11,600 nucleotides of DNA, from the NCBI GenBank assembly GCA_046302815.1, contig JBKCHO010000118.1, positions 1 to 11,600 on the forward strand, in the 5' to 3' direction. A program made the position numbers and the translations under genes. Below are positions 1 through 6,812 of this stretch, in pieces. The notes beneath the pieces are model-generated. The model was not told where the DNA came from. It ran no database searches and worked only from the letters and a program-made list of their open reading frames with translations. The DNA comes from JALRAP01 sp046302815 (GTDB taxonomy: Bacteria; Bacteroidota; Bacteroidia; AKYH767-A; OLB10). Position 1 is the stretch's first letter. Each line of letters starts with the position of its first letter.

Positions 1-60
1 GAAAAGGAGGATGATTGGGATCTGGTGAATTTGGAATTATTGAGATCACTTGCAAAATAA
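1..60 (+). CDS. C-terminal tail of an unidentified upstream protein (partial)
   Basis: Frame 1 is open from the window edge to a TAA at 58-60 and would encode 19 residues, rich in acidic and leucine residues and ending in ...LLRSLAK. The stop lies 8 nt before the ATG I chose for the YbaB gene, which is normal spacing for an upstream gene in the same operon. Only 19 codons are visible, so the protein cannot be identified. Chance openness of this length is common, and the call rests mainly on the spacing and the protein-like composition. Confidence 0.42.
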   Translation, partial: EKEDDWDLVNLELLRSLAK

Positions 61-68
61 ACCGAACC

Positions 69-380
69 ATGTTTGATATGCTTGGAAAACTTGGCCAAAT
101 GAAAAAGGCCATGGAGGAGGTTAAAAGCCGACTCGAACATATAACCGTATTGGGTGAAGCTGGAGAAGGTCATGTTAAAGTGACCATGAATGGCAACATG
201 AAAACCACCAAGGTGGAAATCCATGATCGTTTGATGGACCCATCAAGAAAGGAAGAATTGGAGGAGTTGCTTGAAATCGCCAATAATAGAGCCTTGGATC
301 AGGCGAGAAGCGTGATGGAGTCGGAGATGAAAGCCGTAGGCCAAGGTTTTCTGCCACCGGGATTCCCAGGATTAGGTTAA
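69..380 (+). CDS. ybaB: YbaB/EbfC family nucleoid-associated protein
   Basis: This encodes a 103-residue protein of the YbaB/EbfC family, small dimeric DNA-binding proteins that coat or bridge DNA in the nucleoid. The pattern is typical: an N-terminal MFDMLGKLGQMKKAMEEVK amphipathic helix, the central GEAGEGHVKVTMNGN strand region, a helix with conserved ANNRALDQA, and a Pro/Gly-rich C-terminus (PPGFPGLG). I start at the ATG at 69. The frame stays open back to a TTG at 15, but those 18 extra codons do not resemble the family and would overlap the preceding frame. The usual family length of about 100-110 residues fits the ATG. The gene ends in a TTAA that also carries the stop of the convergent hydrolase gene. 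No recR or dnaX neighbour, common elsewhere, is visible here. Confidence 0.88.
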   Translation: MFDMLGKLGQMKKAMEEVKSRLEHITVLGEAGEGHVKVTMNGNMKTTKVEIHDRLMDPSRKEELEELLEIANNRALDQARSVMESEMKAVGQGFLPPGFPGLG

Positions 381-1141
381 TCCACGAAAATCTCCAATCC
401 ATCGTACGCGCACCTAACATGTGGTGGCAACAATGCATCCACATCCACACACTTACCCAATTGATGGGAAATGTGGGTCAGAAAGGCTTTGGATGGATTA
501 ACTCGATCAATGATTTGCAAGGCCTCTTCCAAGTTGAAATGAGATACATGTTTTTCGTGCCTTAAAGCGTTTATTACGAGCACATCCGATCCATGCATCA
601 ACTCAAAAGTTTTTTCAGGTATATGGTTTGCATCGGTAACATAGGAAAAACCACCAACCCGAAAAGCAGTTACAGGCAACCTATAATGCATCACAGGCAT
701 GGGTATGAAATCCAAATCACCTACGGCAAATGGCCTGTCCTCGATTCTGTGAAGATTGATTTCGGGCACGCCAGGGTATTTCAAATCCTCAAAGACATAA
801 GGAAACTCCCTTCGAAGTGAGTCTTCCACTTGCTTGGTAGCATAAACATCAACCTTGCATTGATTTACATAGTTGAACGCGCGAATATCATCCATACCAG
901 CAATGTGATCTTTGTGCTCGTGCGTGAAAAGCAAACCAGAAAGTTTCTTGACCCTATTGGTCAACATCTGTTGTCTGAAATCGGGACCGGAATCTATTAC
1001 AACCGTAGTATCATTTGACTCGATTAAAATCGAGCTTCGTAAGCGTTTGTCTTTGGTGTCGGTGGAATTACAAACAGCGCAAAGGCATGCGATTATAGGT
1101 ACGCCTTGTGAAGTGCCGGTTCCAAGAAAAACAATTCTCAC
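377..1141 (-). CDS. PhnP-like MBL-fold metallohydrolase
   Basis: This 254-residue protein has the metallo-beta-lactamase fold and resembles PhnP-type phosphodiesterases. The N-terminus MRIVFLGTGTSQGVP is the characteristic first strand and loop. The metal motif THEHKDH gives H74, H76, D78 and H79; further likely ligands are H152, D170 (VTDAN) and H223. A CxCxxC cluster (C19, C21, C24) matches the extra structural zinc site described in E. coli PhnP, and H226 could be its fourth ligand (inference). The start is GTG at 1141-1139, directly after the TAG of the upstream small gene, so the two are probably translationally coupled. Its stop overlaps the YbaB stop by 4 bp on the opposite strand. There are no phosphonate genes nearby, so the substrate is unknown; a cyclic phosphodiester is one possibility. 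Confidence 0.85.
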   Translation of the reverse strand: MRIVFLGTGTSQGVPIIACLCAVCNSTDTKDKRLRSSILIESNDTTVVIDSGPDFRQQMLTNRVKKLSGLLFTHEHKDHIAGMDDIRAFNYVNQCKVDVYATKQVEDSLRREFPYVFEDLKYPGVPEINLHRIEDRPFAVGDLDFIPMPVMHYRLPVTAFRVGGFSYVTDANHIPEKTFELMHGSDVLVINALRHEKHVSHFNLEEALQIIDRVNPSKAFLTHISHQLGKCVDVDALLPPHVRCAYDGLEIFVD

Positions 1142-1420
1142 CTAAGCCACTTCAAGTGATTGCTGTTGAGCGAGCAAAGGTTTTATCTGCTCGTATTTCT
1201 CTCCTGAAAGTAAACCCTGGCTTCCCAGTTGACGGATGATTTCCATCATGGAGCTGACCCTGCTTTCGAGAACGGTGAATTTATTCAAGACAACCAATTT
1301 TCTATCTTCAATGATGCAAAAGCCGGATTTGAAGTTGCCTTTCTCATAGCGAACCTTGTAACCATTTTCCTCAAAAACATCCTCAAGCTTGGTTTGCAGC
1401 TGTGCGTTATATTTCAACAT
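1142..1420 (-). CDS. conserved small Bacteroidota protein of unknown function
   Basis: This encodes 92 residues beginning MLKYNAQLQTKLEDVFEENG. The core NGYKVRYEKGNFKSGFCIIEDRKLVVLNKF, followed by a helical region, resembles a small hypothetical protein I recognise as recurrent in Bacteroidota genomes; no biochemical role is known to me. The predicted shape is an N-terminal helix, three or four beta strands and a C-terminal helical tail rich in Gln. I use the ATG at 1420-1418 rather than the in-frame ATG at 1468, because the extra 16 residues (Cys and Arg rich) look unlike coding sequence and a TAnnTTTG element sits at 1453-1446, between the two starts. The TAG stop is immediately followed by the GTG start of the hydrolase, so the pair forms an operon. 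Confidence 0.7.
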   Translation of the reverse strand: MLKYNAQLQTKLEDVFEENGYKVRYEKGNFKSGFCIIEDRKLVVLNKFTVLESRVSSMMEIIRQLGSQGLLSGEKYEQIKPLLAQQQSLEVA

Positions 1421-1445
1421 AGTTTGATGAATCCTTATTCTATTA

Positions 1446-1476
1446 CAAAAATAACCTTTAATGATCATAAATACAT
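1446..1476 (-). promoter_or_regulatory. candidate promoter of the small-protein/hydrolase operon
   Basis: Read on the minus strand, 1453-1446 is TATTTTTG, an exact match to the Bacteroidota -7 element TAnnTTTG. About 20 bp upstream, 1476-1474 reads ATG where TTG would be expected, so the -33 element is weak. Transcription would begin near 1440, leaving a leader of about 20 nt before the ATG at 1420. Confidence 0.4.
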
Positions 1477-1582
1477 TGGAAAATCTAGCAACAATGCCCG
1501 TATTTTAACAAAACCGCAACAATCTAATAATGAGCAGTTAGAACACCTCAGATGCTTGTTCGATTGAGGAAAAATGCGTTCC

Positions 1583-1614
1583 TTTGCACTCTGAAACACA
1601 AGATGTTCTATTTG
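1583..1614 (+). promoter_or_regulatory. candidate promoter of the pnt operon
   Basis: TTTG at 1583-1586 is followed, after a 20-bp spacer, by TCTATTTG at 1607-1614. This matches the -7 consensus TAnnTTTG at five of its six defined positions (C for A at the second). The spacing fits the known 19-21 bp range for Bacteroidota sigma-A promoters. Transcription would start near 1620, giving a leader of about 35 nt before the ATG at 1655. Confidence 0.45.
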
Positions 1615-1654
1615 TAATACGACTTGCAAAGCCATCTGAAAAACAAGATTTTAA

Positions 1655-2773
1655 ATGAAAATCGGTATACCCAAAGAAACCAAGGAGCGCGAGACCCGTG
1701 TTGCCTTAACTCCAGAAGTGGTCAAAACATTAGTATCCAAAGGATACCAAGTTCTTGTTGAGTCGGGAGCGGGCGCCGGCTCATCATTTCCAGACGAATC
1801 CTATGTATCCGCAGGAGCTGAAATCACTTCACAGTCGGTTCAGGTTTATACGACTTCGGATGTAGTTTTAAAAGTAAACGCCCCGACAGCAGCCGAGATC
1901 GCATCCATGCCCAAAGGGAAGGTTTTAATCAGTTTCATGTGGGCAGCAACCAACAGAGAGTTGGTTAGTGCCTGTGCCAATGCCGGTATCAGCGCATTTT
2001 CCATGGATGCCATTCCCCGTATTTCAAGAGCCCAAAAAATGGATGCTCTCTCCTCCCAAAGCAATCTAGCAGGATACAAAACAGTATTGCTGGGAGCAAA
2101 TGCCCTTGGTAAAATATTCCCATTAATGATGACTGCCGCAGGGACGATCAAACCGTGCAAAGTGGTAATAATGGGGGCAGGTGTGGCAGGACTACAAGCC
2201 ATAGCAACTGCGAAACGACTCGGAGCGGTTGTATGGGTTTCAGATATCCGGCCAGAAACCAAAGAACAAGTTGAGTCGCTTGGTGGAAAATTTATCGAGG
2301 TGCAAGCCGATGAAAGCATCAAAACCGAAGGCGGTTATGTAAAAGCCGTTTCTGAGGAATTCTTAAAAAAGCAACAAGCCGTCATCGGGAAACATGTGGC
2401 AGAGTCCGATTTGGTCATCACCACAGCATTGATACCCGGCAAAAAAGCTCCTGTATTGATCACAGAAGACATGGTGAAAAGCATGAAGCCCGGTTCTGTT
2501 ATAGTAGACATGGCCGTTGAGCAGGGAGGAAATTGTCCGCTAAGTGAATTGAATAAATCCGTGGTAAAGCACGGCGTTACAATCATCGGTGAATCTAATC
2601 TACCCGGACTTCTACCAACAAACGCATCAGAGTTATACGCTAAAAACATACAAACCTTTTTGGAACACCTTTCGGATAAGAATGGATTTAAATTCGATTT
2701 CCAGGAAGAGATCACCAAAGGTTCCGTGATCACACATGATGGACAAATCATGCAAGAACAATTGAAAAACTGA
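1655..2773 (+). CDS. pntAA: NAD(P) transhydrogenase subunit alpha part 1 (dI, NAD(H)-binding)
   Basis: This 372-residue cytosolic subunit is domain I of the proton-translocating (Re/Si-specific) nicotinamide nucleotide transhydrogenase. It binds NAD(H) and exchanges hydride with NADP(H) on the beta subunit. The N-terminus MKIGIPKETKERETRVALTPE is the alanine dehydrogenase/PNT N-domain signature. The NAD-binding Rossmann motif GAGVAGLQAIATAKRLGA begins at G174, with an acidic residue after the second strand (D197 in SDIRP) that fits NAD rather than NADP preference. R122, Q127, D130 and S133 line up, by a constant offset, with the NADH-contacting residues R127, Q132, D135 and S138 of the Rhodospirillum rubrum dI (alignment from memory). 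The mobile loop TTALIPGKKAPVLIT (257-270) is present. The length matches the three-gene version, in which dI ends without membrane segments. The next gene begins 13 nt downstream. Confidence 0.95.
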   Translation: MKIGIPKETKERETRVALTPEVVKTLVSKGYQVLVESGAGAGSSFPDESYVSAGAEITSQSVQVYTTSDVVLKVNAPTAAEIASMPKGKVLISFMWAATNRELVSACANAGISAFSMDAIPRISRAQKMDALSSQSNLAGYKTVLLGANALGKIFPLMMTAAGTIKPCKVVIMGAGVAGLQAIATAKRLGAVVWVSDIRPETKEQVESLGGKFIEVQADESIKTEGGYVKAVSEEFLKKQQAVIGKHVAESDLVITTALIPGKKAPVLITEDMVKSMKPGSVIVDMAVEQGGNCPLSELNKSVVKHGVTIIGESNLPGLLPTNASELYAKNIQTFLEHLSDKNGFKFDFQEEITKGSVITHDGQIMQEQLKN

Positions 2774-2786
2774 TATCAGCATAAAA

Positions 2787-3095
2787 ATGGAAAATATTAT
2801 ATCATTTGTCGGAGAACACAAAGAAATCCTGTATTTTATTATTCTGTCCGTATTTGTGGGAATTGAAGTAATTGGGCGTGTTCCCACTGTTTTACACACA
2901 CCACTTATGAGTGGGGCCAACGCTATACATGGAGTTGTAATCGTTGGAGCCATTATAGTCATGCTTGACGCTGACTCAAATAACATTCCAGCCTTGGCAC
3001 TCGGATTCATCGCCGTTGTGCTGGGCACCTTGAATGTGGTAGGAGGATTCGTCGTTACAGACCGAATGCTGGAAATGTTCAAGAAGAAAAAGTGA
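2787..3095 (+). CDS. pntAB: NAD(P) transhydrogenase subunit alpha part 2 (membrane dII segment)
   Basis: This 102-residue hydrophobic protein forms the alpha-derived part of the proton channel (domain II). Three transmembrane segments are visible at about residues 14-30, 48-62 and 69-90, followed by a basic tail (FKKKK) that should lie in the cytoplasm. The conserved block VPTVLHTPLMSGANAIHG (32-49) is the family signature. It holds two histidines, H37 and H48; H48 lies in the second membrane helix, where the E. coli protein has a non-histidine residue (from memory). It lies between pntAA (13 nt gap) and pntB (34 nt gap) and is evidently co-translated with them. In E. coli the same sequence is fused to the C-terminus of PntA. 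Confidence 0.92.
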   Translation: MENIISFVGEHKEILYFIILSVFVGIEVIGRVPTVLHTPLMSGANAIHGVVIVGAIIVMLDADSNNIPALALGFIAVVLGTLNVVGGFVVTDRMLEMFKKKK

Positions 3096-3129
3096 TTCGC
3101 CCTTTTCAAAAACATCTACACTGAAAACC

Positions 3130-4530
3130 ATGGAACAAAACATACTGGAAATCTGCTACCTGTTGGCATCGGTCACTTTCATCGTTGGCCTCAAATACAT
3201 GAGCAACCCCAAAACGGCAAGAATGGGAAACCTGCTTGCAGCTGCAGGTATGACAGCCGCCATCATCGGCACCATCTTCCTCTACGACAATGAAAACGGT
3301 TTAACCACAAGGGATACTACCAAAACAGTTTTGATTTTCGCTGCTATTGCAGTTGGAACCATCATCGGATGGCTAACCGCTGTAAAAGTCAAAATGACCA
3401 AAATGCCTGAATTGGTATCCATGTTCAATGGAATGGGTGGTGCATGCGCCGCTTTGATTGGTCTCATGGAGTTTGGACACAACGCTGGAAATATTGGTTC
3501 GGTTACTGCTGTGATTCTAGGTATGATCATCGGAAGCGTATCCTTCTCGGGAAGTGTGATAGCTTATCTCAAGTTGAACGGCTCTATGTCTAAACCGATT
3601 CGACTTCCCTCCTACAATATCATCAACACCATACTTATGATTGGCATGTTGCTCTTTGGTGTGTTTATGATTTTCAATGGCACGCCTGAAGACCATGTAT
3701 TGCTCTATGCCCTGTTTGCAGTGGCCCTCCTCTACGGCGTGATGTTTGTAATCCCTATTGGCGGCGCAGATATGCCTGTGGTTATTTCCTTACTGAATTC
3801 ATTCACTGGATTGGCAGCTGCATTTGGGGGTTTCCTTTACGACAACAAGGTGATGCTTACGGGAGGAATTTTGGTGGGATCTGCAGGAACCCTGCTTACC
3901 ATTGTAATGTGTAAGGCAATGAACCGTCCACTATTCAATGTCATATTCGGCGCCTTTGGAGAAGGTGCTGCTACAGGTGCCGGCGCATCAACAACAGGCA
4001 GTATTAAGGATATTTCTGTCAGCGACAGTGCTGTGCTACTCAACTATTCCAAAAAGGTTATTATCGTGCCTGGCTACGGACTTGCAGTTGCGCAAGCTCA
4101 GCATGTGATCCATGAATTGGAAGAATTGCTTGAGGACCGAGGTGTTGAGGTAAAATATGCCATTCATCCTGTAGCGGGACGAATGCCAGGCCACATGAAT
4201 GTACTGCTTGCAGAGTCCAATGTAGATTACGGGAAATTGTTAGAGATGGAAGAAATCAATCCCGAATTCTCCAATACGGATGTGGTCATTGTTGTTGGAG
4301 CAAACGATGTTGTAAATCCAGCCGCCAAAAACGATCCTTCTTCTCCCATTTATGGCATGCCGATCCTGGATGTCGAAAACGCCAAGCATATCATCATCAA
4401 CAAAAGATCCATGAGTGCGGGTTACGCTGGTATCGACAATCCACTTTTCTACGACCCGAAAACAAGTATGCTGTTTGGTGATGCAAAGGATGTGCTAACC
4501 AAGTTGGTCAATGAATTGAAATCCATGTAA
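3130..4530 (+). CDS. pntB: NAD(P) transhydrogenase subunit beta (membrane dII + NADP(H)-binding dIII)
   Basis: This 466-residue subunit carries most of the proton-translocating membrane domain and the NADP(H)-binding domain III. Residues 1-265 contain about eight or nine hydrophobic helices, with conserved MPELVSMFNGMGG (92-104) and IGGADMPVVISLLNS (210-224). Domain III starts after about residue 290, with the inverted-orientation NADP motif GYGLAVAQAQ (315-324), the HPVAGRMPGHMNVLLAE segment (346-362), VVGANDVVNPAA (388-399) and KRSMSAGYAGIDNPLF (425-440), whose Lys-Arg-Ser contacts the 2'-phosphate of NADP in solved structures. All hallmark residues are present, so the enzyme should be functional. 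The position of E. coli beta-His91 is Asn100 here. The enzyme normally uses the proton-motive force to make NADPH from NADH. A terminator lies 25 nt after the stop. Confidence 0.95.
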   Translation: MEQNILEICYLLASVTFIVGLKYMSNPKTARMGNLLAAAGMTAAIIGTIFLYDNENGLTTRDTTKTVLIFAAIAVGTIIGWLTAVKVKMTKMPELVSMFNGMGGACAALIGLMEFGHNAGNIGSVTAVILGMIIGSVSFSGSVIAYLKLNGSMSKPIRLPSYNIINTILMIGMLLFGVFMIFNGTPEDHVLLYALFAVALLYGVMFVIPIGGADMPVVISLLNSFTGLAAAFGGFLYDNKVMLTGGILVGSAGTLLTIVMCKAMNRPLFNVIFGAFGEGAATGAGASTTGSIKDISVSDSAVLLNYSKKVIIVPGYGLAVAQAQHVIHELEELLEDRGVEVKYAIHPVAGRMPGHMNVLLAESNVDYGKLLEMEEINPEFSNTDVVIVVGANDVVNPAAKNDPSSPIYGMPILDVENAKHIIINKRSMSAGYAGIDNPLFYDPKTSMLFGDAKDVLTKLVNELKSM

Positions 4531-4554
4531 CATTCAAATATTGTTAAAATCTAC

Positions 4555-4585
4555 AAAGCCGGACAATACTTTCCGGCTTTTTTTT
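4555..4585 (+). terminator. intrinsic terminator of the pnt operon
   Basis: A perfect 9-bp stem, AAAGCCGGA (4555-4563) with TCCGGCTTT (4572-4580), encloses an 8-nt loop. The T-run reaches 4585, eight T in a row counting the stem end. The position just after pntB and before the next gene fits rho-independent termination of the transhydrogenase mRNA. Confidence 0.88.
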
Positions 4586-4612
4586 CGATAAATTGGTGGT
4601 GCAATCGAAGAC

Positions 4613-5506
4613 ATGACTCAAAGTCAATCCCCAAAAATCAAAGCCATGATCAGCCTCTTGGATGATCCTGATATGGAAGTGTTCCAGCAAATCAGTTCGG
4701 AGCTAATATCACTGGGTCGGGATGTGGTTCCTATGTTGGAAGAGGCTTGGGAAACATCATTCGATCCGATCATGCAGGAGCGAATTGAAAACATCATACA
4801 TAAAATACAATTCGACGGAGTCAAAGATGAACTTCGAAGTTGGGCATTGCATGACAGCGAAGACCTTCTGAATGGCGCATTACTTGTAGCGAGATACCAA
4901 TATCCCGATCTCGATGAAGATGCGGTCAGAAGCGAATTGAATCGGATTAAACGAGACATCTGGATTGAACTGGGAGAATTCATGACACCTCAGGAAAAAA
5001 TAATGATCATGAATCGGGTGATATTCGAAAGGGAGGGCTTTACCGGAAACACGGCGAACTTCCATGCACCGCAAAACTCTTTTATACACACGGTGATTGA
5101 AACCAGAAAGGGAAACCCGTTGTTGCTTTCTGTTATATATATGATTTTGGCCCGGCAACTTGACCTCCCCGTTTACGGAATAAACCTTCCTGAACACTTT
5201 ATACTTGCATACAAGGATGACAGTGGCGTTGCCAAGGCAACACATACCTATCCCGAAGCAGGAGTCGTGTTTTACATCAATGCATTCAACAAGGGATCCA
5301 TTTTCCTAAAGGGAGATATTGACCAGTTCTTGAAAAAACTTGGACTCAAGCAAGAGCCTGGATTTTATACACCCTGCTCCAATGTCCAAATCATACGAAG
5401 GATGGTCTTGAATCTTTCAAATTCATGGCAAAAACTGGGCGAAACTGAAAAAGCCAATGAAGTTGCTGAGCTACTTAATTTTTTACCAGAACAGCTGTCA
5501 GAATAA
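4613..5506 (+). CDS. SirB1-like protein with HEAT-like N-terminus and transglutaminase-like domain
   Basis: This is a 297-residue soluble protein with no signal peptide or membrane segment. Residues 10-68 read as a short alpha-helical, HEAT-like pair (ISLLDDPDMEVFQQISSELISLG...). Residues of about 75-235 match the SirB1/Transglut_core2 pattern: a helical part, then NSFIHTVIETRKGNPLLLSVIY (155-176), ARQLDLPVYGINLPEHFILAY (180-200) and YINAFNKGSIF (221-231). The C-terminus (255-297) is a TPR-like helical tail (SWQKLGETEKANEVAELL). In true transglutaminases a Cys precedes the conserved helix; here that region has no Cys (the only one in the protein is C255), while the His of PEHFILAY (H195) is kept. 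It may therefore be a non-catalytic relative. Function in this phylum is unknown. It stands alone between the pnt terminator and a convergent gene 11 nt away. Confidence 0.75.
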   Translation: MTQSQSPKIKAMISLLDDPDMEVFQQISSELISLGRDVVPMLEEAWETSFDPIMQERIENIIHKIQFDGVKDELRSWALHDSEDLLNGALLVARYQYPDLDEDAVRSELNRIKRDIWIELGEFMTPQEKIMIMNRVIFEREGFTGNTANFHAPQNSFIHTVIETRKGNPLLLSVIYMILARQLDLPVYGINLPEHFILAYKDDSGVAKATHTYPEAGVVFYINAFNKGSIFLKGDIDQFLKKLGLKQEPGFYTPCSNVQIIRRMVLNLSNSWQKLGETEKANEVAELLNFLPEQLSE

Positions 5507-5517
5507 GCAACTTGCTT

Positions 5518-6798
5518 TTAATTGATTTTGCTTTCATCTGCAACTTTTGCTATCTTGAAAAAGAAAGCAATCATTATGATTTGAAAGACCGATTGAGTAA
5601 TGGCTAGCGCTGTTAATACTTGTTTGATATCATCAAGCAACCATCCCGAAATGACTAATGACAATATAACGGTCAAATTGCCAACAAGAGAATAAATAAA
5701 AAACGCCCTCTGCCTATTAAGTATGATTGGAAGATTTGAAAGTGGAGAAGCGATGAAATTTAAAAAAAGCCAAGGCGAAAGAATTTGAGCAAAAACGCCG
5801 GCATCCCTCCAATTTGCACCAAAAACAAATGAGAAAAGATCAGGACCCATAATCAATATAACAAGAAAAACAGGTATCGAAATCAACAAAAGCGTTTTCA
5901 CAGTTGATAATAGCAACTTTGAGATCTGATGATTATTGGCGGTTTTCTCCGCCACTTCCTTGTAAAAAACCATTGATAAGGAGTTCCCCATCATGTTCAA
6001 TGGTGCTTGGAGGATTCGAATGGTCAATCCATATAGCCCTGTAGAAACAGAGCCGAAAAAAGATGTAATCAAAAGTACAACTGCCGTAGTTTGTCCTACA
6101 TCCGACAGCGCATGAATACTATTGACTCTTGGCATATCACCGTACTTTGATCCTAACTCTTTGAGTTCCGAAAACTTATTGTTCCAAAAGCCTTTCAATC
6201 TATCACGAGTAGCCATAAACGAGTACAAAAAAGCGGAGAAATGTCCCATGACATTACCAATAACCAATCCATTTATTCCCAATCCTGAGTAAAACAAGCC
6301 CAACGACAAACCGGAATTAGTTAGACTTTGACCAATTCTGGAACCTGAGATGACAACATAATTCCGACAGCGAATCTGCCAGAAAGAATAGGATTGGTAT
6401 CCTCCATAGAATAGAGCCGCTAAAGGGACTGCAAAAAGATAATCAGGGTCAGCAGGAAATCCAATCCAAGATGCAATGACATCCCTACCAAATAAAAGCA
6501 CTGATGAGACCAACAATGAAATGACGATGGTAAAGAGTAAGGCCAACTGCACCATTTTACGCCCATCTGCGTCCTTGCTTGGCAAACCAACCGCAAACTC
6601 ATACCTGCCGGTAACAACCACTCCAACCAATGAAATGAGCGTTGCAACAATCGTCAATGTTGCAAAATCATCAACAGAATATAGGCGTGTTAAGAAGGGC
6701 GAAACAAGCAATGGAATAGCTTGCGCAATAGCGGAACCAGTGAACAGGGTCAATATGCTTTTGACCAATTCCTGTTGCCGGCTAATTCGACCGAACAT
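5518..6798 (-). CDS. Wzx-like polysaccharide flippase (MOP superfamily)
   Basis: This 426-residue integral membrane protein has about 12 hydrophobic segments spread over its whole length. The N-terminal block GSAIAQAIPLLVSPFLTRLYS (21-41) followed by DDFATLTI is the signature of the polysaccharide transport/Wzx branch of the MATE-MVF (MOP) exporters, which flip undecaprenyl-linked glycans across the inner membrane. Length is normal for the family and no break is seen. The start at 6798 gives a short basic N-terminus (MFGRISRQQELVKS) typical of the family. It begins 14 nt after the RNase Y stop in the same direction, so it is probably the last gene of the cell-division/RNase Y unit. No glycosyltransferase is in the window, so the glycan it moves cannot be inferred. 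The name wzx would be a guess. Confidence 0.82.
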   Translation of the reverse strand: MFGRISRQQELVKSILTLFTGSAIAQAIPLLVSPFLTRLYSVDDFATLTIVATLISLVGVVVTGRYEFAVGLPSKDADGRKMVQLALLFTIVISLLVSSVLLFGRDVIASWIGFPADPDYLFAVPLAALFYGGYQSYSFWQIRCRNYVVISGSRIGQSLTNSGLSLGLFYSGLGINGLVIGNVMGHFSAFLYSFMATRDRLKGFWNNKFSELKELGSKYGDMPRVNSIHALSDVGQTTAVVLLITSFFGSVSTGLYGLTIRILQAPLNMMGNSLSMVFYKEVAEKTANNHQISKLLLSTVKTLLLISIPVFLVILIMGPDLFSFVFGANWRDAGVFAQILSPWLFLNFIASPLSNLPIILNRQRAFFIYSLVGNLTVILSLVISGWLLDDIKQVLTALAITQSVFQIIMIAFFFKIAKVADESKIN

Positions 6799-6812
6799 GG
6801 GGTCGTGCTTTT

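Noticed and set aside
15..68. N-terminal extension of YbaB from a TTG codon
   Set aside because: The extra 18 residues are not family-like, and frame 1 carries a plausible upstream protein end over the same bases.
1421..1468. Upstream ATG at 1468 for the 92-residue small protein
   Set aside because: It would place translation upstream of the best promoter match, and the added residues look non-coding.
1229..1567. 112-codon plus-strand frame over the small-protein gene and its promoter region
   Set aside because: It lies antisense to the better supported minus-strand gene and resembles no family.
1846..2751. Long minus-strand frames opposite pntAA
   Set aside because: They are shadows of a strongly identified transhydrogenase gene and contain no domain signature.
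4589..4596. TAAATTGG as a -7 element for the SirB1-like gene
   Set aside because: One mismatch at a key T and no TTG at the proper distance; the upstream DNA is the pnt terminator.
5507..5521. Short inverted repeat AAGCAACTTGCTT between the convergent SirB1-like and flippase genes
   Set aside because: A real hairpin would have only about 4 bp with a 5-nt loop and a short T run, too weak to call a terminator.
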